DNA from: an uncultured Lachnospiraceae bacterium
GTDB lineage: Bacteria > Bacillota > Clostridia > Lachnospirales > Lachnospiraceae
Direction of reading: 5' to 3'
DNA length: 38,844 nucleotides
Assembly (NCBI GenBank): GCA_910577045.1
Contig: CAJTLB010000026.1
Span: 1 to 38,844, forward strand
The position numbers and the translations under genes were made by a program. The first letter of the stretch is position 1. Every line of letters begins with the position of its first letter. Shown piece by piece: positions 16,719-26,833 of the stretch. Below the pieces are notes generated by a model that saw nothing but the letters and a program-made list of their open reading frames with translations, was not told where the DNA came from and did not search any database.

Positions 16719-17406
16719 TTCTTCCTCCAAATAGAATTACCAGACGTAATAACTGCAAAATAGTAGAAGCTGCCCCTGCCACATAAGTAAGGGCTGCTGC
16801 TGTTAAAACAGTCCTTGCACTTTTTACTTCATCCATATGCAAGATCCCTGTATCTTTTAATAAAACTAATGCCCTGCTAGAAGCATTAAATTCTACTGGA
16901 AGCGTTACAAGCTGAAACAAAACAGCAAGTGAAAATAAAATAATGCCTAAATGAATTAAGGTTGTATTATATCCCAAGAAAATCCCTAGGATTATCATAG
17001 GCCATGATATAGTAGAACCAATATTTACAATAGGCACCATGCTCTTCCTAAGGTTTAATGGCACATAGTTCTGTGCATGTTGGACAGCATGTCCACATTC
17101 ATGTGCCGCTACACTTACTGCCGCCACCGACCTAGCACCATATGTGGTGTCGGATAAGCGGAGCACCTTATTTGACGGATCATAATGATCGGTTAAATCT
17201 CCTGATACATGTTCAATACTCACATCATAAATACCAGAATAACGCAAAATCTTTTCTGCTGCCTCTGCGCCTGTTATCCCGCTTACTGCACGTATTTTTG
17301 CATATTTTGCATAAGTTGCTTTTAATTTAGCCGAAGCAGCCATACAGATTACTGCCCCAACAATCACTAAAAGATACGTAGCATCAAATCCATAAAAAAA
17401 TGGCAT
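16708..17406 (-). CDS. yugP: Membrane zinc metallopeptidase (YugP family)
   Basis: This 232-residue membrane protein has the gluzincin motif HECGH (102-106), in which His102 and His106 bind zinc and Glu103 is catalytic. An N-terminal membrane segment (about 9-26) and two or three further hydrophobic segments in the C-terminal half (about 125-185 and 205-225) fit the YugP pattern (Zn_peptidase_2). Substrates of this family are not established. It lies between fmt and rsmB, a position it often holds in Clostridia but not in Bacillus, and overlaps rsmB by 11 nt. Ribosome site AAGGAAGG precedes the ATG. The topology places it in the cytoplasmic membrane. Confidence 0.88.
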   Translation of the reverse strand: MPFFYGFDATYLLVIVGAVICMAASAKLKATYAKYAKIRAVSGITGAEAAEKILRYSGIYDVSIEHVSGDLTDHYDPSNKVLRLSDTTYGARSVAAVSVAAHECGHAVQHAQNYVPLNLRKSMVPIVNIGSTISWPMIILGIFLGYNTTLIHLGIILFSLAVLFQLVTLPVEFNASSRALVLLKDTGILHMDEVKSARTVLTAAALTYVAGAASTILQLLRLVILFGGRNDD

Positions 17407-17438
17407 AATATCCTTCCTTTCTGCCTATTGGCATATCT

Positions 17439-18368
17439 TTACTGTAATATTGCCCCTATCTTTAATGGAAATCCCCGTAAAAAAGCAGATATTTCCATTC
17501 TTTTCTTTCCCTCTAACTGGACTTGTTTTAAAGATAAGGTTCCTTTTCCTGTTTTTACCAATACTTGTTCCTTTGTAATGCCCACAATTTCCCCTGCTTC
17601 TCCCTGATATTCTTCTTCTAATACATCTGCCTCCCATATTTTTAGGGTCTTTCCATTCATATAAGTATATGCGCTTGGCCATGAATTTAACCCGCGGATT
17701 AACCGTTCTATCTGAAGAGCAGGCATTGCGAAATTAATATGCCCCATTTCTTTTTTTAACATTTTTACATAACAAGCTTCCTCATCCTTTTGTGGTATAC
17801 GGATTGCTGTCCCATTTTCTAGTTCTTCTAAAACAGAAAGTATTAATTCTCCGCCCAATATAGCCAACTTATTGTGCAGGCTGTCACCTGTTTCTTTTTC
17901 TTCTAAGGCAATTTCCTTCTGTTTTAATATATCACCTGTATCCAGTCCTTCCTCCATATACATTGCTGTTACGCCACTGGCCTTTTCTCCATTTATTACA
18001 GCATATTGGATTGGTGCTGCCCCCCTATATTTGGGAAGTAAGGAAGCATGGACATTAATACAGCCATATTTAGGGATTTCTAATATCGCTTTTGGAAGAA
18101 GCTGGCCAAACGCCGCAACAATAATCGCATCTGGCTCCCATTCTTTTATCTGGTTGACAAATGCTTCTTCCCACACCTTAACAGGCTGGAAAACAGGGAT
18201 TCCTGCCTCTGCTGCTGCTATTTTTACTGGCGGGGGCTGCATTTCCTTTCCTCTTCCTTTTGGTTTATCTGGCTGGGTGACAACTGCTATCACTTGATGC
18301 TTTGATTCCTTTAATGCCAAAAGGGTTGGTACGGCAAAATCTGGCGTACCCATAAAGATTACTTTCAT
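17439..18368 (-). CDS. fmt: Methionyl-tRNA formyltransferase
   Basis: The 309-residue enzyme transfers a formyl group from 10-formyl-tetrahydrofolate to methionyl-initiator-tRNA, which marks it for translation start. The N-terminal formyltransferase fold begins at MKVIFMGTPDF. Catalytic Asn105 and His107 stand in INVHASLLPKYRGAAPIQ and Asp143 in EGLDTGDI. The C-terminal third is the tRNA-binding domain, with LIRGLNSWPSAYT. The length is normal. It starts 14 nt after def, whose product removes the same formyl group later, so the two steps are co-expressed. The start has AAAAGGAGG at good spacing. Confidence 0.96.
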   Translation of the reverse strand: MKVIFMGTPDFAVPTLLALKESKHQVIAVVTQPDKPKGRGKEMQPPPVKIAAAEAGIPVFQPVKVWEEAFVNQIKEWEPDAIIVAAFGQLLPKAILEIPKYGCINVHASLLPKYRGAAPIQYAVINGEKASGVTAMYMEEGLDTGDILKQKEIALEEKETGDSLHNKLAILGGELILSVLEELENGTAIRIPQKDEEACYVKMLKKEMGHINFAMPALQIERLIRGLNSWPSAYTYMNGKTLKIWEADVLEEEYQGEAGEIVGITKEQVLVKTGKGTLSLKQVQLEGKKRMEISAFLRGFPLKIGAILQ

Positions 18369-18382
18369 AAGGCCCCTCCTTT

Positions 18383-18874
18383 TTATTCATTTTCTTCCTT
18401 ATATTTCTCATAATAAGCTTCCGAATCCATTATTGGGCTTTCTGCTTTATCTACATATAACACTCCTTCTAAATGATCACATTCATGGCAAATAGCCCTT
18501 GCTAACAGCTCTGTCCCTTCTAGTACAAATTCTTTCATTTCCCGGTCTAACGCTTTTACTTTTACATAATTTGGCCTAGTCACAGTTGCTGTTTTCCCAG
18601 GGACACTTAAACATCCTTCTCCTCCTGTCTGTTCCCCATCTGTTTCTAAAATCACTGGGTTAATTAAAACATGTAACCCCTCCCCTGCATCAATTACAAC
18701 TATCCGTTTTAAAATCCCTACCTGTGGCGCAGCAAGGCCAACTCCATTTGCGTCATACATCGTTTCCACCATATCCTCTATTAATGTAGTGATTTTTGGC
18801 GTTAGCCCTGTTACTTCCTTACATTTTTTCCTTAAAATTTCGTCTCCCTCAGTCCTTATATTCCGAATTGCCAT
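18383..18874 (-). CDS. def: Peptide deformylase
   Basis: This 163-residue metalloenzyme removes the N-formyl group from new proteins at the ribosome. All three signature motifs are complete: GVGLAAPQ (44-51), EGCLS (86-90) and HECDH (130-134). Cys88, His130 and His134 bind the metal and Glu131 is catalytic. The short C-terminal helix follows the usual type-1 pattern. The gene follows priA by 13 nt and precedes fmt by 14 nt. The start ATG has a perfect AAAGGAGG in front. Confidence 0.97.
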   Translation of the reverse strand: MAIRNIRTEGDEILRKKCKEVTGLTPKITTLIEDMVETMYDANGVGLAAPQVGILKRIVVIDAGEGLHVLINPVILETDGEQTGGEGCLSVPGKTATVTRPNYVKVKALDREMKEFVLEGTELLARAICHECDHLEGVLYVDKAESPIMDSEAYYEKYKEENE

Positions 18875-18887
18875 TCTTTTTCCTCCT

Positions 18888-21107
18888 TTAATATCCTATC
18901 ATTGGGTTAAAATCAAATTGTACCATACAATCTTGTTTCTCTTTTTCTTGTTCTAAATAGTCCTCAATCCGTTTTTTTGCTTCTGTTATTTGTTCCCCTG
19001 TTTCTGTTTCTTTATAATAAATTACATAACGGTAAATATCTTTAATCCTAGAAATTCCCGCTTTTGTTGGGCCAAGCATTTCTAATCCATCTTTATTACA
19101 TAACTCCTGTGTTAATACCGAAATATCCTTTGCTAGTTTTTCTGCCTGTTGTTCTTCTTTTGAAGTCACTAGAACTGCCAAAAGCTTCCCACAAGGGGGA
19201 TATTTTAACATTCTACGGTATAAGAGCTCTTCCTCATAAAATCCTTTGTAATCCTGTTTTGCCGCTGTCTTTATGCTATAGTGCTCTGGATTATATGTCT
19301 GGATTACTACTTCTCCTGGCATATCCCCCCTTCCAGCCCTTCCAGCTGCCTGCACTAATAATTCAAATGTTTTTTCACTAGAACGGTAATCAGCACCATA
19401 TAAAGATAAATCTGCTGCTACCACCCCTACCAATGTTACATTTGGGAAATCATGCCCTTTTACAATCATCTGCGTCCCAATTAAAATATCTGCTTCTCCT
19501 TTCGCAAAAGAGGATAAAATCTCTTCATAAGAATTCTTTGTCCTAGTAGTATCCATATCCATGCGGAGCAGCCTTGCTTGTGGGAATTCCCTTCGGACTG
19601 CTTCTTCCAAACGCTGTGTCCCTGTCCCAAATACCCCAATATATGGGGAACCACACTTTGGGCAATTTTTGGGCAGCCGGATTTGGTAGCCACAATAATG
19701 GCAGCGGAGGCTGCCATCTTTATGTGCTGTTAAGCCTACATCACAATGCGGGCAGCGCATTGCCTCTCCACAAGAACGGCAGGATACAAAACCGCCATAT
19801 CCCCTTCGATTTAAAAATAACATAACCTGCTCTTTCTGCCCTAAATGCTTCTTTATTTTTTCTCTAAGGCTGCGGCTAAACATAGTACGGTTTCCCTGCT
19901 TTAATTCCTCCCTTAAATCTACAATTTCAATATCTGCCAGCTTCCGTCCCCCAATCCGGTTAGCAAGTTTATATAGCTTATATTCTCCATTTACTGCCCT
20001 ATGGTAAGACTCAATAGATGGGGTTGCAGACCCTAAGATTAAAGCTGCCCCTGTTAGCCTGGCAAGCTCTTCTGCTGTTTCTCTTGCATGGTATTTCGGC
20101 ACATTTTCACTTTTATAACTGCCTTCATGCTCTTCGTCTATAATAATAAGCCCTAATTTCTGGAATGGCGTAAAAAGTGCTGATCTAGGCCCTATAATAA
20201 TGTCAATTTCTCCTCTTCTTGCCCTTTCTAGCTGATCGCTCCTTTCCCCCATAGACATACGTGAATTAATAATAGAGACTTTTTTGCCAAAATGCCCATA
20301 AAACCGCTGCATCGTCTGGAATGTCAATGCAATTTCAGGGATTAACACAATGGTTTGTTTTCCTTCTTGTATCACCCCATCAATTATTTTCATATACACC
20401 TCGGTTTTCCCACTTCCTGTTACCCCAAAAATTAGGCTTGTTTTCCTATCTCCCTTTCTATAATGCGCTAAAAAATCAGTTACTATTTCTTGTTGCTTGT
20501 CGGTTAGTACAATCTCTTTCCTTTTCTGTTTTTCTTGGTAGACAGAAGGGTTACGGTAAACACTTTCTGATACAATCTCTATCATCTGTTTTTCTGACAT
20601 CTGCCGGATTGTAGTAAGTGACACTCCATTCTCTTCTGCTTCTTCTACAGAAATGGCTTTGCGATTTTTTAATATTGTTAAAAGTTTTGCTTTTGCTGGG
20701 CTTCTTTTTCCTAGCCCTTCTAAAATTTGATTATTCTCTGGTACTGGGAGTATCCATTTTTTTTCCTTGCCCCGTACCTCTTTTTTAATAGGGATTACTG
20801 TTTTTAATGCCTGGTTCATGGTAGAACCATAAACCTTCCTCATCCATGCAGCAAGGCTGATAAACACCCCTTCTGCTTTCCTGCTGTTTGTTACTACATT
20901 TACAATTTCTTTTATTTTTTCTTTTGGATAATCCGTATTTTCCGAAAACCCTACAATATATCCGCTAATAACCCGGTTCCCTGCCCCAAATGGGACTTCC
21001 ACCCGGTTCCCCACAGAAAGCCTTCCTTTAAGTCGCTCTGGTATGCGGTATTGAAAAATACGGTCTAACTTCTCATAAGAAATATCCACAATGATATCCG
21101 CATACAT
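18888..21107 (-). CDS. priA: Primosomal helicase PriA
   Basis: The 739-residue superfamily-2 helicase restarts stalled replication forks by loading the replicative helicase. The N-terminal DNA-binding part spans about 1-200. Walker A GVTGSGKTE is near 230 and the DEEH box near 323. Eight cysteines in four CxxC pairs (CRSC, CPHC, CHYC, CPKC, about 440-487) make up the two zinc sites. QAAGRAGRG is helicase motif VI. The length is normal. It sits 10 nt after murF and 13 nt before def, in the operon order common in Firmicutes. Ribosome site AAGGAGGAGG is strong. Confidence 0.96.
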   Translation of the reverse strand: MYADIIVDISYEKLDRIFQYRIPERLKGRLSVGNRVEVPFGAGNRVISGYIVGFSENTDYPKEKIKEIVNVVTNSRKAEGVFISLAAWMRKVYGSTMNQALKTVIPIKKEVRGKEKKWILPVPENNQILEGLGKRSPAKAKLLTILKNRKAISVEEAEENGVSLTTIRQMSEKQMIEIVSESVYRNPSVYQEKQKRKEIVLTDKQQEIVTDFLAHYRKGDRKTSLIFGVTGSGKTEVYMKIIDGVIQEGKQTIVLIPEIALTFQTMQRFYGHFGKKVSIINSRMSMGERSDQLERARRGEIDIIIGPRSALFTPFQKLGLIIIDEEHEGSYKSENVPKYHARETAEELARLTGAALILGSATPSIESYHRAVNGEYKLYKLANRIGGRKLADIEIVDLREELKQGNRTMFSRSLREKIKKHLGQKEQVMLFLNRRGYGGFVSCRSCGEAMRCPHCDVGLTAHKDGSLRCHYCGYQIRLPKNCPKCGSPYIGVFGTGTQRLEEAVRREFPQARLLRMDMDTTRTKNSYEEILSSFAKGEADILIGTQMIVKGHDFPNVTLVGVVAADLSLYGADYRSSEKTFELLVQAAGRAGRGDMPGEVVIQTYNPEHYSIKTAAKQDYKGFYEEELLYRRMLKYPPCGKLLAVLVTSKEEQQAEKLAKDISVLTQELCNKDGLEMLGPTKAGISRIKDIYRYVIYYKETETGEQITEAKKRIEDYLEQEKEKQDCMVQFDFNPMIGY

Positions 21108-21117
21108 AGCCTCCTCC

Positions 21118-22500
21118 TTACTGCTCTTTTAATGTATCTGCAACCAAATTCAATTTCATTCCCCTAGAACCCTTTAATAACACTACATCTTCTGGTTTTA
21201 ACAGACGTTTTAAAAATACTGCTAATTCTTCCCTATTTTCAAAATGTTTCGTCTGTATCTGTTTGTTTGCCTGCTTTGCTGCCTCTTCTATATAAGAAGA
21301 CAATATACCAAATGTACATAAATTATCTACGCCTATTTCTACAGCAAACTTCCCTATTTCTCTATGGAATTCTATTTCCTGCTCCCCTAATTCTAACATA
21401 TCACCTAACACGGCTACTTTCCTGCCTTGCGCTGGATATTCCATTAATACTTGGAGCCCCGCCTTCATAGAATCAGGATTTGCGTTATAAGAATCATCTA
21501 TTATTGTATAAGAATCCATTTGATAAATTTGCTGGCGCATAGCAATCCCTTGGAATTTAGAAAGTTTCTTTGCCCCATCCTCTACAGAAGCGCCACTTAA
21601 TTTACATACGGCAAGTGCCGCCAACGCATTTAATATATTGTGCTTTCCTGGCGTAGGTATGCTTACTGGAATTTTATCTTCTTGGCATACGAAAAGAAAC
21701 TCTGTATTTCCCCCTTCCATATGGATATGTTCTGCCCGGAACTCACATTCCTTCCCTGTCCCATAATAATAAACTTTTTGTGGTACACTATTTTTCTTTT
21801 GGGCAAGCATCTTGTCATCCCCATTTAATAATAAAATGCCATCTTGTTTCATTCCATGGGTAATTGCCATTTTTTCCATGCAAATATGTTCCTTTGTTTT
21901 AAGCTGCTCTATATGTGCTACCCCAATACAAGTAATTACTGCTATTTCAGGGGCTACCATTTGGGTTAGCCGATCCATCTCCCCAAATTCACTAATGCCC
22001 ATTTCTAAAACTGCAATCTCTTCTTCCCCAGTTTCCAACAGCATCACAGGGACTCCCACTTGGCTATTTAAGTTTCCCTTTGTCTGGTAAACAGAAAAAC
22101 TTCCTGACAAAGCTTCTGCTATCATCGCACGGGTTGTAGTTTTCCCTACACTTCCCGTAACGCCCACAATTGGCATGGCAAGCTGCCTGCGGTACCAGGC
22201 AGCCACACGTTGTAATGCCATTTTTGTATCTTCTACTAAAATCCAAGCATATTTTCTTTGCTCATTTGGAATATCCTCTAATTTATGTTTACAGGTAAAA
22301 GTTGCGACAGCCCCATTTTCAAAAGCAGAACTAATATAGGAATGGCCGTCTGCCCGTTCCCCTAACAATGGGACAAACAACATCTTTTCTTTTTTTTCGC
22401 GGGAATCATAACTAACATGTAAAATAGGCATGGTATCCTTCCCACAAAGTAATATCCCATTACAAGCTTTTACAATCTCTTTTACTGTTACGTTTTTCAT
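21118..22500 (-). CDS. murF: UDP-MurNAc-tripeptide-D-alanyl-D-alanine ligase
   Basis: The 460-residue cytoplasmic ligase adds D-Ala-D-Ala to the UDP-MurNAc tripeptide, the last soluble step of peptidoglycan precursor synthesis. I choose ATG 22500 (protein begins MKNVTVKEI), with AGAGG in front. The frame stays open upstream, but that part lies inside murE and does not look like a Mur domain. The ATP site GVTGSVGKTTTRAM, the central DSYNANPDSM motif and the C-terminal GDMLELGE and LLKGSRGMKL blocks are typical of MurF. It overlaps the end of murE by 41 nt, so translation is probably coupled. Confidence 0.95.
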   Translation of the reverse strand: MKNVTVKEIVKACNGILLCGKDTMPILHVSYDSREKKEKMLFVPLLGERADGHSYISSAFENGAVATFTCKHKLEDIPNEQRKYAWILVEDTKMALQRVAAWYRRQLAMPIVGVTGSVGKTTTRAMIAEALSGSFSVYQTKGNLNSQVGVPVMLLETGEEEIAVLEMGISEFGEMDRLTQMVAPEIAVITCIGVAHIEQLKTKEHICMEKMAITHGMKQDGILLLNGDDKMLAQKKNSVPQKVYYYGTGKECEFRAEHIHMEGGNTEFLFVCQEDKIPVSIPTPGKHNILNALAALAVCKLSGASVEDGAKKLSKFQGIAMRQQIYQMDSYTIIDDSYNANPDSMKAGLQVLMEYPAQGRKVAVLGDMLELGEQEIEFHREIGKFAVEIGVDNLCTFGILSSYIEEAAKQANKQIQTKHFENREELAVFLKRLLKPEDVVLLKGSRGMKLNLVADTLKEQ

Positions 22501-23956
22501 AAATAACCTCTTCCACCACTTTCCTATCTTCAAATGGATAGCGGATACCCTTAATTTCTTGGTAATCCTCATGCCCTTTGCCAAATAAAACAATCATATC
22601 CCCATTTTCTGCATGTTCTATACTATAGCGGATTGCTTCCTTCCTATCTGGGATTTCTATATAATGCCCATGGCTCCTTTCCATTCCCACTTTAATATCT
22701 GCAATAATATCTTCTACTTCTTCAAACCTTGGATTATCGGCAGTAAGAATTGATAGGTCTGCATACCTGCCAGCAATCTCCCCCATATCATAACGGCGCA
22801 GTTTAGAACGGTTCCCGCCCGCGCCAAAAACACAAATTAACCTTTTTGGCTGATATTCTAACATTGTAGTTAAAAGGCTTTCTACGCTAGCTGCATTATG
22901 TGCATAATCAATAAGCAATTGTACCTTTTCAGAAATATGCACAGGCTCCACCCGTCCACGGACAGCCATATGGTACATAACTTCTATTATATCTTTATCT
23001 GGGACCCCAAGCAAATATGCTGCCATCATTGCTGCCATAGCATTGTAGGCATTAAAGCGGCCCATACATCCAATTTTTAAGCCCATTTGGTAAACGCCGC
23101 AAATTTTACAATATATCCCAATAAAATCTGGTTCCCGCAGGCAAGTAATTTGTTCTGCCCATATATCTTCCCCTTTTTGGCAGCCAAACGTATAGATTTT
23201 CTTACATGTACTTTTTTCTTTTACTCTATTAAAATATTTATCGTCTGCATTTGCAATGCAGATTTCAGAATTTTGGAAAATTTGGCTTTTATAAAACAGG
23301 TATTCCTCAAAATCCTTGTGTTCTCCTTTTCCAATATGGTCCGGGGATAAATTGGTATAGATCCCATATTGGAAATAAATTCCTACCACGCGGCATGTCA
23401 TAAATGCCTGTGAAGAAACCTCCATTACTACATGGGTGCAGCCTGCTTTATACATTTGGTCAAATAAAAAATGCAGCTCATAAGACTCTGGCGTACTGTT
23501 TTTTGTTTTTATCATTCTACCTTGGTAACATGCGCCAATTGTCCCAATAATCCCTGTTTGGTATCCTGCCTTTTCTAAAAGTGCTTTTGTCATCCAAGCA
23601 GTTGTTGTTTTTCCTTTTGTCCCAGTAATACCAATAATGGTTAATTTTCTTGCTGGATAATCAAAATATGCCGCCGATATCATAGCCAGTGCATACCGGG
23701 TATTACTTACGCGGATTATAGTAACCCCTTTATACGCTCGCACCCCTTTTTCTACTACAAGTACTTTTGCTCCTTTTTCTATAGCTTGTGTAATATACAC
23801 ATGTGCATCGTATACCATTCCAGTTAGGCATACAAACATACTGCCTTCCCTAAATTCTTTCCTAGAATCGTATATTAAATCGGTTATTTCCTGGTCTATA
23901 GTACCCTGGTCGCAAGTATAAGTAAGCCCTGTTAGCAATTCCCTGACTGTCCTCAT
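22460..23956 (-). CDS. murE: UDP-MurNAc-L-Ala-D-Glu:meso-diaminopimelate ligase
   Basis: The 498-residue ligase adds the third amino acid to the peptidoglycan stem. The ATP loop GITGTKGKTTTAWM and a TPESYELH segment that contacts the UDP-MurNAc dipeptide are in place. The specificity loop reads TADNPRFEE; DNPR is the signature of enzymes that use meso-diaminopimelate, whereas lysine enzymes differ here. This predicts a meso-DAP wall. The HEDYQ block near the C-terminus is also typical. It follows ftsK by 45 nt and overlaps murF. Ribosome site AAAAGGATGGGAG precedes ATG. Confidence 0.95.
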   Translation of the reverse strand: MRTVRELLTGLTYTCDQGTIDQEITDLIYDSRKEFREGSMFVCLTGMVYDAHVYITQAIEKGAKVLVVEKGVRAYKGVTIIRVSNTRYALAMISAAYFDYPARKLTIIGITGTKGKTTTAWMTKALLEKAGYQTGIIGTIGACYQGRMIKTKNSTPESYELHFLFDQMYKAGCTHVVMEVSSQAFMTCRVVGIYFQYGIYTNLSPDHIGKGEHKDFEEYLFYKSQIFQNSEICIANADDKYFNRVKEKSTCKKIYTFGCQKGEDIWAEQITCLREPDFIGIYCKICGVYQMGLKIGCMGRFNAYNAMAAMMAAYLLGVPDKDIIEVMYHMAVRGRVEPVHISEKVQLLIDYAHNAASVESLLTTMLEYQPKRLICVFGAGGNRSKLRRYDMGEIAGRYADLSILTADNPRFEEVEDIIADIKVGMERSHGHYIEIPDRKEAIRYSIEHAENGDMIVLFGKGHEDYQEIKGIRYPFEDRKVVEEVIYEKRNSKRDCKSL

Positions 23957-24001
23957 TATTCTCCCATCCTTTTTAAAGCTATTATGCTTTCCTTCTACTT
24001 A

Positions 24002-26575
24002 CTATTTAATATACTCATTAAACTCTTCCATTGTCATTAAAATTTTTCTTGGCTTTGTTCCCTCCTCTGGCCCAACAACCCCTGCTTCTGCAAGCTGATC
24101 CATAATTCTTGCCGCACGGTTAAACCCTATTTTAAACATTCTTTGGAGCATGCCAATCGAAGCCTTCTCTTTTTCAATAATAAACCGCCCTGCTTCTACA
24201 AAATAATCATCTTTATTTGAAGTATTCCCTTGTTGCGCCCCATCTAACTGGATTGTATTTTCAATTTTATTGCTTATTTCTTCATTATACTGTACCTGGC
24301 TTTGTTGTACCAAAAATTCTGCTACTTTCCCTACTTCTTTGTCAGAAACAAATGCCCCTTGTACCCGTACAGGCTTTTGATAACCCACTGGATAAAATAA
24401 CATATCCCCTTTCCCAAGCAGCTTTTCTGCACCATTCATATCAATAATAGTACGGGAATCTACGCCAGAAGATACTGAAAACGCAATACGGGAAGGCACA
24501 TTTGCCTTAATTAACCCCGTAATAACATTTACAGACGGCCTCTGTGTCGCAATTACCAAATGGATTCCTGCCGCCCTTGCAAGCTGCGCTAAACGGCAAA
24601 TCGCATCTTCCACATCCCCTGGTGCCACCATCATTAAATCAGCAAGCTCATCTACAATAATTACAATCTGTGGCAACACCTGCAAAACCTCTTGTTGGTC
24701 TTCCATTCCTTCCATATTTTTTACTGCTGCCACTTTTTCATTATATCCCTTTAAATCTCTTACATTTAATTCTGCAAACTTATTATAACGGTCCGTCATC
24801 TCTGCCACTGCCCAATTTAAAGCCCCAGCTGCTTTTTTAGGGTCAGTAACCACAGGAATCATTAGATGTGGTATCCCATTATATACACTTAATTCCACTA
24901 CCTTTGGGTCCACCATAATTAATTTTACTTCATCAGGCTTTGCCTTATATAATATACTCATAACCAGAGTATTAATACAAACTGACTTTCCTGAACCCGT
25001 TGCCCCAGCAATTAAAAGATGTGGCATTTTTGCTATATCTGCTACCATTGTTTGCCCCGCAATATCTTTCCCTACCGCAAAGGCAAGTTTAGAAGGATGA
25101 TTTTTAAACTCTGGCGATTCCAACAAATCCCGTAACATTACTGTAGAATTTTCTTTATTAGGCACTTCAATCCCAATGGCTGCCTTACCTGGTATGGGTG
25201 CTTCAATACGGATATCGGCCGCTGCCAAATTTAATTTTATATCATCTGCCAAAGAAACAATCTTACTTACCTTTACTCCTTGCTCTGGCTGTAACTCATA
25301 TCTAGTAACTGAAGGCCCACAGCTTACATTACTTACTGTTACCCTTACCCCAAAACTTAACAAAGTTTGTGTTAGTTTTTGTGCTGTTTCCTCTTGAAGT
25401 TCTGATGATTGGCTGCCTTTGCTTGCCTCTTTCCCTTTTGTTAAAAAATTTATATCTGGGAACTGGTACTCTGGTGCTTTTTTCTCAAACTCCTCCTCAA
25501 ATCCTTTCACATCCACTGTATAATCCATAATTTCTTCCGGCATATCGACTCTGGCAAACTCTGGCATAAAAATATTTTCTGGTTTTTCTGGTTTTTCTGC
25601 TTCCTCCATTACTTTTTCTAAAATTGGTTCTGGTGGTAATTCTGGCTCTGGCAATAAAATAGGATCTGGCAAAATAACTGGATCTATTTCTAAGTTTTCC
25701 CCAAAATCCACTGGCTCTTTATAATCCATAGTAATTTCATGGACTTCTTTCTTTTTCATTTTCGGTTGAACCATTGATTCTCCCGCTTGTTTTTCTATAT
25801 TCTCCAAATTTTCTTCTATAGAAAGAGGTTCTGGAAGGTTTCCTTCTAAATCTGCCAGCACTACTCCCTTTACTTTTTTATCTACACGCTGTTCTTTGCG
25901 CTGGCGTCTTTCCTCCAGCCTAATACGGCTTTCTTCGCGTACTTTTATTGCATCTTCTTTTGCTGTTTCATATAAATGTGAACTTCCTTTTTTTACCCCT
26001 TTAATAACTGACTTTTCTGTAATCAATACTACTGATATAACCATGCCTACTATAGATAAAATATAAGTCCCTACTGTACCTAAAAGCGGCCTCATAATTA
26101 TTTCTAATATCCCGCCTGCAAACCCGCCGCCTTTATGGAGTAGACTCCCTCTTCTATAATACTCAATTAATGTATTTTCCTTCTCGTAATCCATAAAAAT
26201 CATTTCAAGCATGAAACAAATTAATAAATATAGAATAGAAGCTGCCGCAAATTTTACTACTGCCTTGCCCCGGAAATCATTTGAAACTAAAAATGCAGTC
26301 CCTAAAAAAAGATAAAATGGAAATATGTATGCCATCCAGCCAAAAATGCCAAACATTATATCACTCACTACCTTGCCAAAAGCCCCACATACTCCAAAAT
26401 TACTTAAAGCAAGGATTGCTGCTATGGCAAGGATTAATAGGAGCCACACTTCTCTTCTCATTTCACTGTCATACCGTTCCTGAGAAACATTCTTTCCTGA
26501 TGACTTTTTTTTCGTATTCTTAGCAGTCGTTGTTTTTTTAGAACTAGCTGTTGTTTTTCGTGCTGTACTCGCCAA
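24002..26575 (-). CDS. ftsK: DNA translocase FtsK/SpoIIIE
   Basis: The 857-residue membrane-anchored motor pumps chromosomal DNA through the closing septum or into the forespore. An Ala/Lys/Ser/Thr-rich start is followed by four membrane segments between about 43 and 190. A charged, Pro/Glu-rich linker follows (about 200-390). The motor has Walker A GATGSGKS near 522-530 and Walker B IVIIVDELADLM near 635-645. The last 65 residues form the winged-helix gamma domain that reads DNA polarity (DYFVEAGRFIIEKEKASIGMLQR). The start is TTG 26575, 6 nt after AGAGGG; no ATG fits as well. It is the first gene of the long operon, behind the promoter at 26638-26666. Confidence 0.94.
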   Translation of the reverse strand: MASTARKTTASSKKTTTAKNTKKKSSGKNVSQERYDSEMRREVWLLLILAIAAILALSNFGVCGAFGKVVSDIMFGIFGWMAYIFPFYLFLGTAFLVSNDFRGKAVVKFAAASILYLLICFMLEMIFMDYEKENTLIEYYRRGSLLHKGGGFAGGILEIIMRPLLGTVGTYILSIVGMVISVVLITEKSVIKGVKKGSSHLYETAKEDAIKVREESRIRLEERRQRKEQRVDKKVKGVVLADLEGNLPEPLSIEENLENIEKQAGESMVQPKMKKKEVHEITMDYKEPVDFGENLEIDPVILPDPILLPEPELPPEPILEKVMEEAEKPEKPENIFMPEFARVDMPEEIMDYTVDVKGFEEEFEKKAPEYQFPDINFLTKGKEASKGSQSSELQEETAQKLTQTLLSFGVRVTVSNVSCGPSVTRYELQPEQGVKVSKIVSLADDIKLNLAAADIRIEAPIPGKAAIGIEVPNKENSTVMLRDLLESPEFKNHPSKLAFAVGKDIAGQTMVADIAKMPHLLIAGATGSGKSVCINTLVMSILYKAKPDEVKLIMVDPKVVELSVYNGIPHLMIPVVTDPKKAAGALNWAVAEMTDRYNKFAELNVRDLKGYNEKVAAVKNMEGMEDQQEVLQVLPQIVIIVDELADLMMVAPGDVEDAICRLAQLARAAGIHLVIATQRPSVNVITGLIKANVPSRIAFSVSSGVDSRTIIDMNGAEKLLGKGDMLFYPVGYQKPVRVQGAFVSDKEVGKVAEFLVQQSQVQYNEEISNKIENTIQLDGAQQGNTSNKDDYFVEAGRFIIEKEKASIGMLQRMFKIGFNRAARIMDQLAEAGVVGPEEGTKPRKILMTMEEFNEYIK

Positions 26576-26637
26576 AGTTATCCCTCTTTCTTACAAAATT
26601 CTTTATAGGGCAATCCTGCCCCATGGCATATGAGATT

Positions 26638-26666
26638 ATTGTACTATTTTTTTTGTTATTATTCAA
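26638..26666 (-). promoter_or_regulatory. Promoter of the ftsK-rlmN operon
   Basis: On the minus strand TTGAAT (26661-26666), a 17-nt spacer and TACAAT (26638-26643) form a good sigma-A promoter 62 nt before the TTG start of ftsK. Gaps between the nine genes downstream are at most 45 nt and I see no terminator in them, so one transcript from here could cover all of them. Confidence 0.65.
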
Positions 26667-26754
26667 GCCCTAGCATAGAACATATTTTTGCATACCTTTT
26701 GTTAAAACCTCAGCTCATCTAAACACAAAAAAGACACATAGTTTACAATAATTA

Positions 26755-26775
26755 AGCCCTTGTTGACAACGGGCT
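26755..26775 (-). terminator. Hairpin downstream of the rpn gene
   Basis: AGCCC (26755-26759) and GGGCT (26771-26775) form a compact stem, extended by a TTG/CAA step next to a bulge. It lies 58 nt after the rpn stop and ahead of the ftsK promoter. No good T-run follows, so termination may be weak. Confidence 0.35.
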
Positions 26776-26833
26776 GATCACACTGTTCCATGCGCCTTTA
26801 TGCTGTTTTATTGATATTAATTTGTCCTACTAA

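Noticed and set aside
22501..22593. Longer murF start at 22593
   Set aside because: The added residues lie within murE in another frame and do not resemble the Mur N-terminus; ATG 22500 has a ribosome site.
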